From: Puniceibacterium antarcticum
Lineage (GTDB): Bacteria; Pseudomonadota; Alphaproteobacteria; Rhodobacterales; Rhodobacteraceae
Assembly (NCBI RefSeq): GCF_002760615.1
Contig: NZ_AWWI01000179.1
Coordinates: 1 to 43,503, forward strand
Direction of reading: 5' to 3'
DNA length: 43,503 bases
A program made the position numbers and the translations under genes. This document shows positions 35,680 through 43,503 of this stretch, in pieces. The first letter of the stretch is position 1; each line of letters starts with the position of its first letter. Under the pieces are notes generated by a model. That model made no database searches. It was given only the letters and a program-made list of their open reading frames with translations, and was not told where the DNA came from.

Positions 35680-36655
35680 GGGTGTTTTGTCCTTCGGAAG
35701 GTGTGGAGGTGGCTTTGGGCTGGCGGCGCAGGGTGCCTGCCTCGCCCAGAATGCCGCGCGGGCGCAGCAGCAGAACCGCGCAAAGTGATACGCCGATCAG
35801 CACGATTTGCAGCGATGCGGCCCGCGCCTGCTGATCCGCCGGGAAAACCGACGATACCACGCTGCCAGACAGCGCCCAGATCGCCCAGACCAGCACCGCA
35901 CCCAGCACCGCACCGCGCATATTGCCGGATCCGCCGATGATCAACATGGCCCACACCTGAAAGGTCAGCGTGGGCAGATAATTTTCAGGTGCGATAAAGC
36001 CGATGAAATGTCCTTGCGCAGCACCGCCCAGCCCCATGACGCACCCGCCGATGGCAAAGGCTTGCAGGCGATAGCTCACCGGGTTTTTCCCCAGAGCGCG
36101 AGCCGCTGTTTCATCCTCGCGCAGCGCGCGCAACACACGCCCCCAAGGCGAGCGGACAAGATGCTGAAGGGCGGCGTAGCAGGCCAGCACAAGCACAACC
36201 ATCACCGCAAGATTGGCAAAGGCAAACAGGTTGGCGCGGTCGGACAGGTCGGCAAAGGGCCGGGGAATAAAGCTTATGCCGAAGGGACCGCCTGTCAGAG
36301 CTTCGAGATTCAGCAGCGCCAGTTGAATCACAACGGCAGCGCCAAAGGTCGCGATGGCAAGATAATCCGACCGCAGACGCAGGGTCAGCGCGCCCAGCAA
36401 GAGGCACAGGAACCCGGCGCCAAGGCCACCTCCGATCCAGCCTACCACGATTGGCAGGTCGAACCCGCCAAGACGTCCGTCGCTAAAAGGAGTGGTCAGA
36501 ATGGCCGAGACATAGGCCCCCACGGCCACAAAGCCCGCAATACCGACGTTGAACAACCCCGTTTGCCCCCATTGCAGGTTCAGCCCCAGTGCGATGACCG
36601 CATAGGTCAGCGCCATGGTCAGAAAGAAGGCTCCATAGGACAGAATTTCGATCAT
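35672..36655 (-). CDS. Branched-chain-type ABC permease, LivM type
   Basis: 327 residues from the ATG at 36655, which overlaps the LivH-type stop by ATGA. The longer open frame upstream runs antiparallel to no gene start and merely shadows LivH. There are about nine membrane segments. Family features are LGLNLQWGQTGLFNVGIAGF near the start, LRSDYLAIATFGAAVVIQLAL, and WGRVLRALREDETAARALGK as the ATPase-docking loop. It transports amino acids or related small solutes (HAAT family). Confidence 0.94.
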   Translation of the reverse strand: MIEILSYGAFFLTMALTYAVIALGLNLQWGQTGLFNVGIAGFVAVGAYVSAILTTPFSDGRLGGFDLPIVVGWIGGGLGAGFLCLLLGALTLRLRSDYLAIATFGAAVVIQLALLNLEALTGGPFGISFIPRPFADLSDRANLFAFANLAVMVVLVLACYAALQHLVRSPWGRVLRALREDETAARALGKNPVSYRLQAFAIGGCVMGLGGAAQGHFIGFIAPENYLPTLTFQVWAMLIIGGSGNMRGAVLGAVLVWAIWALSGSVVSSVFPADQQARAASLQIVLIGVSLCAVLLLRPRGILGEAGTLRRQPKATSTPSEGQNTHD

Positions 36656-37566
36656 GCCATGGCCTTTCCAAAGATACCCTGGGGACGCAGCAACAGTACG
36701 GCTACGAGGATGACAAATGATACTGCAGCGCGCCATTCCGCGCCGATAAACTGCACTGTGAATGCCTCTGCGAGTCCAACGAAAAGACCCGCGAGCATGG
36801 CGCCCGGCACCGATCCGATTCCGCCGAGGATTGCCGCTGCAAACAGCGGCAACAGAAGATCCAGACCCATGGTCGGGCGGATCTGCACGATTACGCCGGA
36901 CATGATCCCGCCGACCGCCGCCAGCGCCGCACCGAGGATCCAGACCATCCGGATCACGGCGCGGGTGTCGATGCCGACCAGCGCAGCAAGCTGCGGATCT
37001 TCGGACACCGCGCGCATGGATCGGCCCGACGCACTGCGCGTCAGCAACAGATGAACAAGAACCACAAGCACGGCGCCCAGACCCAGCACCAGCAACTGGT
37101 CGGGCGTGGCGCGCAGGCCGGGCAGGATCTGTTTGGAAATCTGCAGGGCGTTGGTAAAATAGGCCGGGCTGGAGGTATAGATGAACTCCAGCAGGTTGCG
37201 CAGCGCCAGCGCTGCCCCAAAGGACGCCATGACAAGGATAATCGTCACCGCTCCTGACGCGCGCAAACGCCCGAACAGCAGCCAGTCCACGGCAAGCGCC
37301 AGTACAGAGGTCAGCACTACCGATCCAACAAGGGCGATGGGGACTGACCAGCCAAAGGAAAACGGTCCGATGGGGGTGGCAAGCGCGGGCAGCAGCGCAC
37401 CCAGCAGGCCGCTGAGTGTGAGAGCTATATAGGCGCCCCAGCTCAGCATCTCGCCGTGGGCGAAATTGGCGAAGCGCAGAATTGCATAGGTCAGAGTCAC
37501 GCCGATGGCACCAAGGCCGATGATCGCGCCGTTGACCAGTCCGTCCATGATCGGTTGCAACATCAT
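36652..37566 (-). CDS. Branched-chain-type ABC permease, LivH type
   Basis: 304 residues: GLVNGAIIGLGAIGVTLTYA, then LRFANFAHGEMLSWGAYIAL at the N-terminus. The docking loop is TRSASGRSMRAVSEDPQLAAL, and the C-terminus is FVILVAVLLLRPQGIFGKA, all typical of LivH. It pairs with the LivM-type subunit. It overlaps the LivF-type gene by four bases upstream and LivM downstream. Confidence 0.95.
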   Translation of the reverse strand: MMLQPIMDGLVNGAIIGLGAIGVTLTYAILRFANFAHGEMLSWGAYIALTLSGLLGALLPALATPIGPFSFGWSVPIALVGSVVLTSVLALAVDWLLFGRLRASGAVTIILVMASFGAALALRNLLEFIYTSSPAYFTNALQISKQILPGLRATPDQLLVLGLGAVLVVLVHLLLTRSASGRSMRAVSEDPQLAALVGIDTRAVIRMVWILGAALAAVGGIMSGVIVQIRPTMGLDLLLPLFAAAILGGIGSVPGAMLAGLFVGLAEAFTVQFIGAEWRAAVSFVILVAVLLLRPQGIFGKAMA

Positions 37567-38297
37567 TGCGCGCCCTCCTGCGCCCTGCCACCAAGATAAA
37601 GCTGCGCAACCACAGGGTCATCGGCAAGATCCGCCGAGGGCGCGTCATGCGCCACGCGCCCTTCCACCAGAATGACACCGCGGCTCGCGATGCTCAGACC
37701 GGCGCGCACGTTCTGTTCTACCAAGAGGACCGTGATGCCGCTTGCGTTGATGGCCTTGAGCCGTGCAAAGACGTCGGCGACCATAAGCGGCGACAACCCG
37801 GCTGACGGCTCGTCCAGGATCAGCACTTCGGGTTCGACGATCAGCGCCCGGGCGACAGCCAGCATCTGGCGCTGGCCACCGGACAAAGCGCCCGCGCGGG
37901 TGCCGGGGCGGCTGGCAAGGTCGGGAAAAGTGTCCATCATCGCGGCGATGCGTCCGGCCCGAGTAGCCTTGGGCAGGATCTGGGCGGCCAGTTGCAGGTT
38001 CTCACGGATGGTCATCTGGGCAAAGATGTTTTCGGTCTGCGGCACAAAGGCCAGACCGTGTCGCAGGCGCAAATGCGCAGGCAGGTCGGAAATCTCTTCA
38101 CCGCGCAGCTTCACACTGCCGCCGTGGATCGGGACCAGACCGGCGATCGTCTTGACCAATGTCGATTTTCCCGCGCCGTTCGGCCCCAGCAGAACCACGA
38201 ATTCGCCTGCGTCAACTTTCAGATCCACGCCTTTTAGGATAGACATGTCCGGCTGATAGCCCGCCGACAGGGCGCGCACGCGCAGGATATCGCTCAT
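37563..38297 (-). CDS. Branched-chain-type ABC ATPase, LivF type
   Basis: 244 residues. Walker A LLGPNGAGKSTLVKTIAG, signature LSGGQRQMLAVARAL, Walker B VLILDEPSAGLSP and H-loop VLLVEQNVRAGLSIASRG are all present and intact. Length and C-terminus fit LivF. It overlaps the LivG-type gene by four bases. Confidence 0.95.
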   Translation of the reverse strand: MSDILRVRALSAGYQPDMSILKGVDLKVDAGEFVVLLGPNGAGKSTLVKTIAGLVPIHGGSVKLRGEEISDLPAHLRLRHGLAFVPQTENIFAQMTIRENLQLAAQILPKATRAGRIAAMMDTFPDLASRPGTRAGALSGGQRQMLAVARALIVEPEVLILDEPSAGLSPLMVADVFARLKAINASGITVLLVEQNVRAGLSIASRGVILVEGRVAHDAPSADLADDPVVAQLYLGGRAQEGAQ

Positions 38298-39073
38298 GCA
38301 GCATCCCCCAGATAGGCCCGCACCACGGCGGGGTCCCGGATCACATCGGCAGGGGCGCCCTGCGCCAGTTCTCGGCCAAGGGCCATGACCACGACGCGCG
38401 AACAGAGCCGCGTAATCATCTCCATATTGTGCTCGATCAGCAGGATGGACACGCCGCGCGCGTTCAGCTCCACAACCCGTTCCATGATCTGCTCCAGAAG
38501 TGTCGGGTTCACGCCGGCGGCAGGTTCGTCCAACAGGACCACCTTCGGGTCAGCCATCAGGATGCGGGCAAGTTCGAGCAGTTTGCGTTGTCCGCCCGAC
38601 AGCACGCTGGCGGGCTGCTCGATCAGGTGGGACAAAAGCAGAAAATCGATCAGGTGGCGCGCTTTTTCCGTGGCCCTCGCCTCGTCCTTACGGGACTGGG
38701 CGGGTCGAAAGAACGCGCTCATGACCTTTTCGCCCGATTGGTCCTGCGCACCGCACAGAACATTTTCCAGCACCGTCATTTGCGGAAACGGGCGCGGGAT
38801 CTGAAAGGTGCGGCCTAGACCGCGCGACAGCCGCCGTTCCGCGCCCTCGCCGGTCACATCCTGCCCCATCACCTCAATCCGCCCGGAATCGGGTGCAAGG
38901 GAGCCTGCAAGCATGTTGAACATCGTTGTCTTGCCTGCACCGTTAGGCCCGATCAAACCTAAAAGCTCTCCGCGACCCAGCGACAAAGACATGTCGCCGA
39001 CCGCCTGAATGCCCTGAAAACTTCGGCTCAATCCCCGGGCGGCAAGCACGGGGCCTTCCCTGTGTGCAGTCAT
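38294..39073 (-). CDS. Branched-chain-type ABC ATPase, LivG type
   Basis: 259 residues from the ATG at 39073, preceded by AGGGA. A longer open frame upstream passes through the operator region and is not used. Walker A is GPNGAGKTTMFNMLAG, signature LSGGQRKLLELARIL, Walker B VVLLDEPAAGVNP, and the C-terminal extension (ELAQGAPADVIRDPAVVRAY) is typical of LivG. It is the first gene of the minus-strand operon livGFHM-akr/ridA. Confidence 0.95.
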   Translation of the reverse strand: MTAHREGPVLAARGLSRSFQGIQAVGDMSLSLGRGELLGLIGPNGAGKTTMFNMLAGSLAPDSGRIEVMGQDVTGEGAERRLSRGLGRTFQIPRPFPQMTVLENVLCGAQDQSGEKVMSAFFRPAQSRKDEARATEKARHLIDFLLLSHLIEQPASVLSGGQRKLLELARILMADPKVVLLDEPAAGVNPTLLEQIMERVVELNARGVSILLIEHNMEMITRLCSRVVVMALGRELAQGAPADVIRDPAVVRAYLGDAA

Positions 39074-39120
39074 CGCGATGTCCCTGTGCACGGTCGGATC
39101 GTAGTTCGTCCGACTCTTTG

Positions 39121-39138
39121 TATCTTTGATCAAAGATA
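39121..39138. promoter_or_regulatory. GntR operator candidate in divergent region
   Basis: TATCTTTGATCAAAGATA is a perfect 18-bp palindrome 48 bases upstream of the LivG-type start and 68 bases upstream of the GntR start. It is the only strong palindrome in the gap and is directly followed by TTGACA. It is the natural binding site for the adjacent GntR/FCD regulator. Confidence 0.7.
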
Positions 39139-39205
39139 TTGACATCGCAATACGATGCAAGCACAAAAGCTAAGAGATCACGTGGTTGCCGAAAGCGAGG
39201 GCTAG

Positions 39206-39922
39206 ATGAACGATCTGAAGTCAGACGCGCTGAGCGTACCCGGCCTGGGCCGCGTTGGGCGTTCGTCACTTCAGCAAAGAGTATATGAGGCGTTAACCAA
39301 TTCGCTGATCCACGGAGCCTTTTCGGCGGGACAGGTGCTGCGGATGCAATCGCTTGCCGATACGCTGGATGTGTCGATCATGCCGGTAAGAGAGGCCCTT
39401 GCACGTCTGGTCTCGGAACAAGCGCTGGAAGTTATGGGAAACCGTTCTACCCGTGTGCCTCTTCTGAGCGAGGCGCGGCTTCATGACCTTGCAAAGGTGC
39501 GCTGTTTGATTGAGGGCGAGCTGGTGCGTCAGGCCGTACCGAACCTGACAGACAAGACACTTGCGCTTCTGCGCCAACAAACCGAAGCATGCGAAGCTGC
39601 TTTTGCCCGCTTGGACGAGGAGCATGCGAGCGAAACCTCGGTACTGAACCACGAATTCCACTTTACCATCTACCGCTCTGCAAGTTCAGCGGTGCTCTTA
39701 CCCATCGTACGCAGCCTGTGGATGCAGTCCGGCCCCTGTGTGCGTGCATCTGCGATCATTTATGGCCGAAATCCTTCGCTAACAGCCGTTCACCACCACT
39801 GGGCCCTGATCGAGGCGCTGGAAGCGCGTGACACTGATGCTGCGGTCGCGGCCCTGCGATCCGACATCACCCAGTCCTTTGATCTGATCCGCGCGCAAAT
39901 GAACGAGGATGCCAATGGCTGA
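39206..39922 (+). CDS. GntR-family regulator, FCD (FadR) subfamily
   Basis: 238 residues. The winged helix-turn-helix (about 20-85) contains SLQQRVYEALTNSLIHGAFS and LADTLDVSIMPVREALARLV. The FCD effector domain follows (about 95-225), with the metal/ligand-binding residues in the LNHEFHFTIYRSA and AVHHHWALIEALEARD segments. Regulators of this class sense organic acids, sugars or amino acids of a catabolic pathway. The gene is divergent from livGFHM-akr/ridA and first in the plus-strand set ending with the binding protein, so it should coordinate both arms. Confidence 0.94.
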   Translation: MNDLKSDALSVPGLGRVGRSSLQQRVYEALTNSLIHGAFSAGQVLRMQSLADTLDVSIMPVREALARLVSEQALEVMGNRSTRVPLLSEARLHDLAKVRCLIEGELVRQAVPNLTDKTLALLRQQTEACEAAFARLDEEHASETSVLNHEFHFTIYRSASSAVLLPIVRSLWMQSGPCVRASAIIYGRNPSLTAVHHHWALIEALEARDTDAAVAALRSDITQSFDLIRAQMNEDANG

Positions 39923-40259
39923 AGAGAGTTTCGAATTGTGGGATCTGCGGGTCGAGGTGACGGCCCCCGAAGGCGGCGCGATCTATTGCAACGCTACACC
40001 CGGCGACTGGTTCGAGCTGCGTGGCGAAATGCTGTATCTGCCCCCGGATCAGGGATTTTCGATCTATTCGCTGGCTTCCGTCCTGCCCTTGCTGGCAGCC
40101 AAGCAGCGCGACACACATCCCAACGACTGGATGAGCACCGATGCCGAGGTCGCCTGCCCGGACCCCAATTGCACGACCCGCTTGCGGATCACGCGCACGC
40201 AGAAGCGGCGGTTCAACCATTCCGAAACAACCGCCGTTGCGCTGCCGAAAGAGGACTGA
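39915..40259 (+). CDS. Small conserved protein with CPDPNC motif
   Basis: 114 residues from the ATG at 39915, preceded by GAGGA and overlapping the end of the GntR gene. It reads LWDLRVEVTAPEGGAIYCNA, then MLYLPPDQGFSIYSLASVLP, and ends ACPDPNCTTRLRITR. The layout resembles the uncharacterised TIGR04076-type proteins, which carry a CPDP segment. A metal or cofactor role is possible given the two cysteines, but no function is known. Its fixed place between regulator and reductase suggests it belongs to the pathway. Confidence 0.65.
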   Translation: MAEESFELWDLRVEVTAPEGGAIYCNATPGDWFELRGEMLYLPPDQGFSIYSLASVLPLLAAKQRDTHPNDWMSTDAEVACPDPNCTTRLRITRTQKRRFNHSETTAVALPKED

Positions 40260-40260
40260 C

Positions 40261-41319
40261 ATGACATATCCGCCCCGCTTTACCCTAGCCCCCGGCTATG
40301 ACATTTCGCGCGTCGTGCGAGGGGGCTGGCAACTGGCCGGCGGGCATGGTGCTATTGATCAGAGCGCCGCAATCGAGGATCTGATCGCCTCGGCAGAGTC
40401 TGGCATCACCACCTTCGACTGCGCCGACATCTATACCGGCGTGGAAGAGATCATGGGCGCCTTTCGGGCGGAATACGGCAGGCGTCATGGTGCGCAGGCG
40501 CTGTCCCGGATCCGCGTCCACACCAAATGCGTGCCCGACCTTGAAAAGCTGCCGGTTCTGACACGGCCCATGCTGCAAGAAACAATCGACAGATCCTGCA
40601 AAAGGCTGGGGCTCGAGCAGCTGGACCTCGTGCAGTTTCACTGGTGGGATTACACTCAGGGCGATTGGCTGCAAGCGGCGCAATGGCTGAAGGAGTTTCG
40701 CACCGAGGGCCGGATCGGCCTGCTGAGCGGGACAAATTTCGACACTGACCATGTCGAGACGATATTCGACGCCGGGATCGCGCTGACCAGCCTGCAGGTG
40801 CAATATTCCCTTCTGGACAGCCGCCCGGAAAAGCGGATGGCCGCTGCTGCCACACGCAACGACATGTATTTCCTGTGCTACGGCACAGTTGCCGGCGGCT
40901 TCCTGTCCGATCTCTGGCTCGGCCAGCCCGACCCAATGGGCGAAATGGAAAACCGCTCGCTGACCAAATACCGCCTGATCATCGAGGATTTCGGCGGCTG
41001 GGATCTGTTCCAGACCTTGCTGTCGACCCTGCGCGACATCGCTGATGCCCACGGCTGTGATGTGGCGACAGTCGCCTCTGCGGCCATCCTGACCCGGCCG
41101 CGTGTGGCGGGCGTGATCGTGGGCGCTCGCAACCGCGCCCATCTGGACGCCAATCTGAAGGTGGGCGCACTTGCGCTTGGCACGGATGACATGGCCCGCA
41201 TCGACGCCGTGCTCGCACGTGCGGCCCCGCTTGAGGGTGACGTCTATAGCCTTGAACGTGACCGCCATGGTCGCCACGGGGCCATCATGAAATACAATCT
41301 CAACACAGAAGAGGCCTAA
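40261..41319 (+). CDS. Aldo/keto reductase
   Basis: 352 residues starting at the ATG one base after the preceding stop codon. The catalytic tetrad is visible in TTFDCADIYTGVEEI (Asp, Tyr), RVHTKCVPDLEK (Lys) and LVQFHWWDYTQGDW (His). The cofactor-binding end is VAGVIVGARNRAHLDANLKV. It is clearly paralogous to the reductase domain of 34210-35679: both share QFHWW, NFD, CYGT/AYGT with GGF, and a W-G-P-E/D segment. It lacks the RidA domain. It is NAD(P)H-dependent, probably interconverting a carbonyl and an alcohol in the degradation of the imported solute. Confidence 0.92.
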   Translation: MTYPPRFTLAPGYDISRVVRGGWQLAGGHGAIDQSAAIEDLIASAESGITTFDCADIYTGVEEIMGAFRAEYGRRHGAQALSRIRVHTKCVPDLEKLPVLTRPMLQETIDRSCKRLGLEQLDLVQFHWWDYTQGDWLQAAQWLKEFRTEGRIGLLSGTNFDTDHVETIFDAGIALTSLQVQYSLLDSRPEKRMAAAATRNDMYFLCYGTVAGGFLSDLWLGQPDPMGEMENRSLTKYRLIIEDFGGWDLFQTLLSTLRDIADAHGCDVATVASAAILTRPRVAGVIVGARNRAHLDANLKVGALALGTDDMARIDAVLARAAPLEGDVYSLERDRHGRHGAIMKYNLNTEEA

Positions 41320-41383
41320 GCCTCCGCCCCCATCTGCCCTCATGCCCGAACAAAACAGGGCAATCCCCAACAGGAGTACCGGA

Positions 41384-42640
41384 ATGAAAAAAGCACTATA
41401 CCTCTCGGCGGCCTGCGTCGCCTTTGCCACGCCCACATTCGCCTGCGAGGTCGAGGTGGGTATGGTCATGGAACTGACCGGCCCTGCGGGCGTCTACGGC
41501 CAGGCCGGCGCCAAGGCCGTAGATATGGCCTTTCGCGACATGAACACGGCAGGCGGCGTGCTGGGATGCGACATCGTATCGGATGTACGCGACAGCCAAA
41601 GCCAGGGCAACGTGGCCGTCGATCAGGCCACGCAGCTTGTGAACATCGGCAAGGTGCCGGTTTTGATCGGCGGCATCATCTCATCAGTCACGATCCCGAT
41701 CCTGACTTCGGTCACTGGCCCCGCCAAGGTAGTGCAGGTCTCGCCTGCCTCCTCCTCCCCCACCCTCACCCAGCTGGGTGAAGAGGGCAAAACCGGCGGC
41801 TACTTCTTTCGCACCATCACGTCGGATGCGCTGCAAGGCACCGCATCGGCTCAGTATGCGATGGATCAGGGTCTGAAGAAGCTGGCGATCATTCACGTCA
41901 ACAACGACTTTGGCGTGAACATGATGCGCGAGTTTTCCAAGACCTACGAAGCGCTGGGGGGCGAGATCACGTCGGTCACTGCCTATAACGAAAAGCAATC
42001 CAGCTATTCATCAGAGGCCACCGCCGCGCTCAGCGGAGAGCCAGAGGCGCTCTATCTGATTTCCTATCCCGTGGATGGGGCGACGATTGCGCGCGCCTGG
42101 ATTTCCAGCGGCGGGCCGCAGAGTTTTCTGCTGAATGACGGCATGAACTCGGAGGATTTCATCACCGCCGTCGGCGCGCAATACCTCAACGGCGCTTACG
42201 GGACCTCTTCGGGCACGTCTGAAACCGCCTCAACAACCTACTTTTATGACACGTTCGAAGAGTTCTCGGGTGGGATCGCCCCAGATGCGCCCGCCGCCGA
42301 CCGGTCTTATGATGCTGGGGCCATTGTCGCGCTCGCGATTGCGCAGGCAGGCGAGGCCACTTCTGATAAGATCCGTGATGCCATTCCGGCCGTCACCGGA
42401 ACCGAAGGCGAGCCGATCTACGCCGGTCCCGAAGAGTTCAAGAAAGCGCTCGACCTGATCTCAAAAGGTGAAAAAATCCGCTACGAAGGCGTGATTGGCC
42501 CCGTGGCATTTGACGCGAACGGCGACATTACCGGTCCGTTCCGTCTGTGGAAAATCACCGATGGCACGGTCGAGACTGTCAGCACGATGAGCGCAGAAGA
42601 GGTCGCGACCATCAAAGCGGCAGCTGGCGCGCCGAACTGA
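41384..42640 (+). CDS. ABC substrate-binding protein, branched-chain amino acid type
   Basis: 418 residues from the ATG at 41384, preceded by CAGGAG. A longer frame from 41342 has no such site. The signal peptide is MKKALYLSAACVAFATPTFA. The periplasmic-binding type 1 fold begins VGMVMELTGPAGVYGQAGAK, with the hinge and ligand-site regions VLIGGIISSVTIPILTSVTG and LAIIHVNNDFGVNMMREFSK. It is the missing fifth component of the LivGFHM-type importer on the opposite strand. The ligand is unknown; the family binds amino acids, amides, short-chain acids and aromatics. Confidence 0.94.
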   Translation: MKKALYLSAACVAFATPTFACEVEVGMVMELTGPAGVYGQAGAKAVDMAFRDMNTAGGVLGCDIVSDVRDSQSQGNVAVDQATQLVNIGKVPVLIGGIISSVTIPILTSVTGPAKVVQVSPASSSPTLTQLGEEGKTGGYFFRTITSDALQGTASAQYAMDQGLKKLAIIHVNNDFGVNMMREFSKTYEALGGEITSVTAYNEKQSSYSSEATAALSGEPEALYLISYPVDGATIARAWISSGGPQSFLLNDGMNSEDFITAVGAQYLNGAYGTSSGTSETASTTYFYDTFEEFSGGIAPDAPAADRSYDAGAIVALAIAQAGEATSDKIRDAIPAVTGTEGEPIYAGPEEFKKALDLISKGEKIRYEGVIGPVAFDANGDITGPFRLWKITDGTVETVSTMSAEEVATIKAAAGAPN

Positions 42641-42673
42641 CGCAACACGCGACAGTTAAATGAACTCAATGAC

Positions 42674-42706
42674 TTCAGCGCTCAGGAGCTTATCTTGAGC
42701 GCTGAA
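42674..42706. terminator. Perfect 11-bp hairpin after the binding-protein gene
   Basis: TTCAGCGCTCA (42674-42684) and TGAGCGCTGAA (42696-42706) are perfect inverted arms around an 11-base loop, 34 bases after the binding-protein stop. No T-run follows, so it may stabilise the 3' end or terminate bidirectionally. Confidence 0.6.
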
Positions 42707-42778
42707 TAAATGAGAACCCCCTGCCCCGGCGTAAGATTTTGATCCCGGAATTGGCAGGTATTTTCCAAAGGTCCATTG

Positions 42779-43503
42779 TCACACCGATGAAGCGCGGAGA
42801 ATTATTTCCGTTACCCGGGAGGTGACAATTCGGGGCGAGGGTCTTCCTTCGCTCTGATCAAGCAGGCAAGTCGACGCCGCAGTGGAAACGGCTTCGAGAT
42901 GCAGATTGATCGCCGTGAGCGGCGGCGTTTCCGAAGGGGTATGCAGACCATCATAGCGGGTGACCACGCCGACGACGCCTGCCACGCAGCGCGACGGGTT
43001 TTGCAGCGCCGCCATCGCACCAGTCGTCAAATCATCTGGCGGAACCCAAAGCCCGTCGATCTCAGAAACAGCTGCAAGATGCACGTTGGGGACAGATCAC
43101 CGCGACGCCCACACCCTGGGTTTCATGCACCCGCAACGCGACAGGTTCCATCCCGGGCCGGGCTGTGCAAGCACGGTAGCGCTCTTCAAAAACCTCGGAA
43201 TACCGGCGCGCACTTGCACCAATCAGCAACAAAATTTGATGCGATCCTGCATTCACCAGATCCTCGATTAACAAATCCGCCGTGGCACCTTATTGCAGAT
43301 CGACACGGCCTGAAATCTGAACATGGGCCTCGCCGATTGCCACGCCGGGGATCAAACGTGCCGCAAGCAGGGACAGAAACGGATCGTTTCAGGCTGGTTT
43401 GACCAGCAAAGCACCGCTGTTTGTCAACGTAGTTGTCCGCCGATTTCATGCGGCGTCTCTGATTTCAGGGGCGCTGGTTTCGGTTTCTGGGTTAAGCCAG
43501 ACG
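42779..43503 (-). pseudogene. LacI-family regulator, decayed, runs off the edge
   Basis: Minus-strand pieces in different frames line up with a LacI/PurR regulator. LNPETETSAPEIRDA near the edge corresponds to the end of the DNA-binding domain. NDPFLSLLAARLIPGVA follows, then LLIEDLVNAGSHQILLLIGA with YSEVFEERYRAC in the first ligand lobe. DGLWVPPDDLTTGAMAAL and PPLTAINLHLEAVSTAAS form the second lobe, ending near 42779. Stops interrupt the 43.0-43.4 kb frame (TGA 43389-43391, TAA 43290-43292), and a frameshift near 43075 is needed to reach the C-terminal part. The protein cannot be made intact. Confidence 0.6.

Noticed and set aside
35807-37054. 415-codon plus-strand frame across the two permease genes
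   Set aside because: Low-complexity Gln/Arg/His-rich translation opposite two convincing permeases.
40285-41469. 394-codon antisense frame across the aldo/keto reductase
   Set aside because: Shadow frame; the sense frame has the complete catalytic tetrad.

Overview
The window looks like chromosomal or large-plasmid DNA of a marine Rhodobacteraceae bacterium (Roseobacter group). This rests on the GC-rich coding style, the many ATGA-overlapping operons, the class Ib ribonucleotide reductase under a cobalamin riboswitch, the split cobalamin-dependent methionine synthase, and the mixture of decayed IS5, IS110 and IS630 elements. No tRNA, rRNA, CRISPR array or prophage was seen.

Layout. (1) 1-5900 is a mobile-DNA graveyard. 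The left edge holds a broken remnant of a light-dependent protochlorophyllide reductase next to an IS21-like end. One apparently intact membrane histidine kinase follows (549-1871, minus), then nested and decayed IS5, IS110 and IS630 pieces. (2) 5913-17036 is an 11-kb cluster: an Lrp/AsnC regulator diverges from a tightly packed operon encoding a class-V aminotransferase-fold PLP enzyme, an MFS transporter with a His-rich tail, an FMO-like flavoprotein, two carboxymuconolactone-decarboxylase/AhpD-fold proteins, an octopine/nopaline-dehydrogenase-like enzyme and a complete PotDBCA-type ABC importer. It reads as an uptake and conversion system for an unknown nitrogen compound, and it is the best candidate here for an undescribed pathway. 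(3) 17400-21509 is a split methionine synthase (homocysteine domain and B12 domains as separate overlapping genes). (4) 21724-25457 is nrdHIEF behind a cobalamin riboswitch. (5) 25929-26740 is a dead IS110 element. (6) 27398-30997 is an EmrAB-type efflux pair diverging from a TetR regulator, with two near-identical 20-bp palindromes between them. (7) 31185-33530 is a damaged copper/metal-type operon: a DUF2946-like protein, a YcnI-like 5' half joined to a SCO1-like 3' part, and a PepSY membrane protein. (8) 34210-42640 is a second solute system: LivFGHM-type ABC genes and an aldo/keto reductase-RidA fusion on the minus strand. These diverge from a GntR/FCD regulator, a small conserved protein, a paralogous aldo/keto reductase and the matching periplasmic binding protein. 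A perfect 18-bp palindrome lies between the two arms. (9) 42780-43503 is a decayed LacI-family regulator running off the right edge.

Regions 2 and 8 each pair a local regulator, a high-affinity importer and soluble oxidoreductases or PLP enzymes, which is the usual architecture for catabolism of a dedicated environmental substrate. Neither substrate can be read from the sequence. Metal or cofactor economy is a secondary theme: the B12-dependent MetH sits beside a riboswitch-controlled B12-independent ribonucleotide reductase, and the copper-type operon has been partly deleted.
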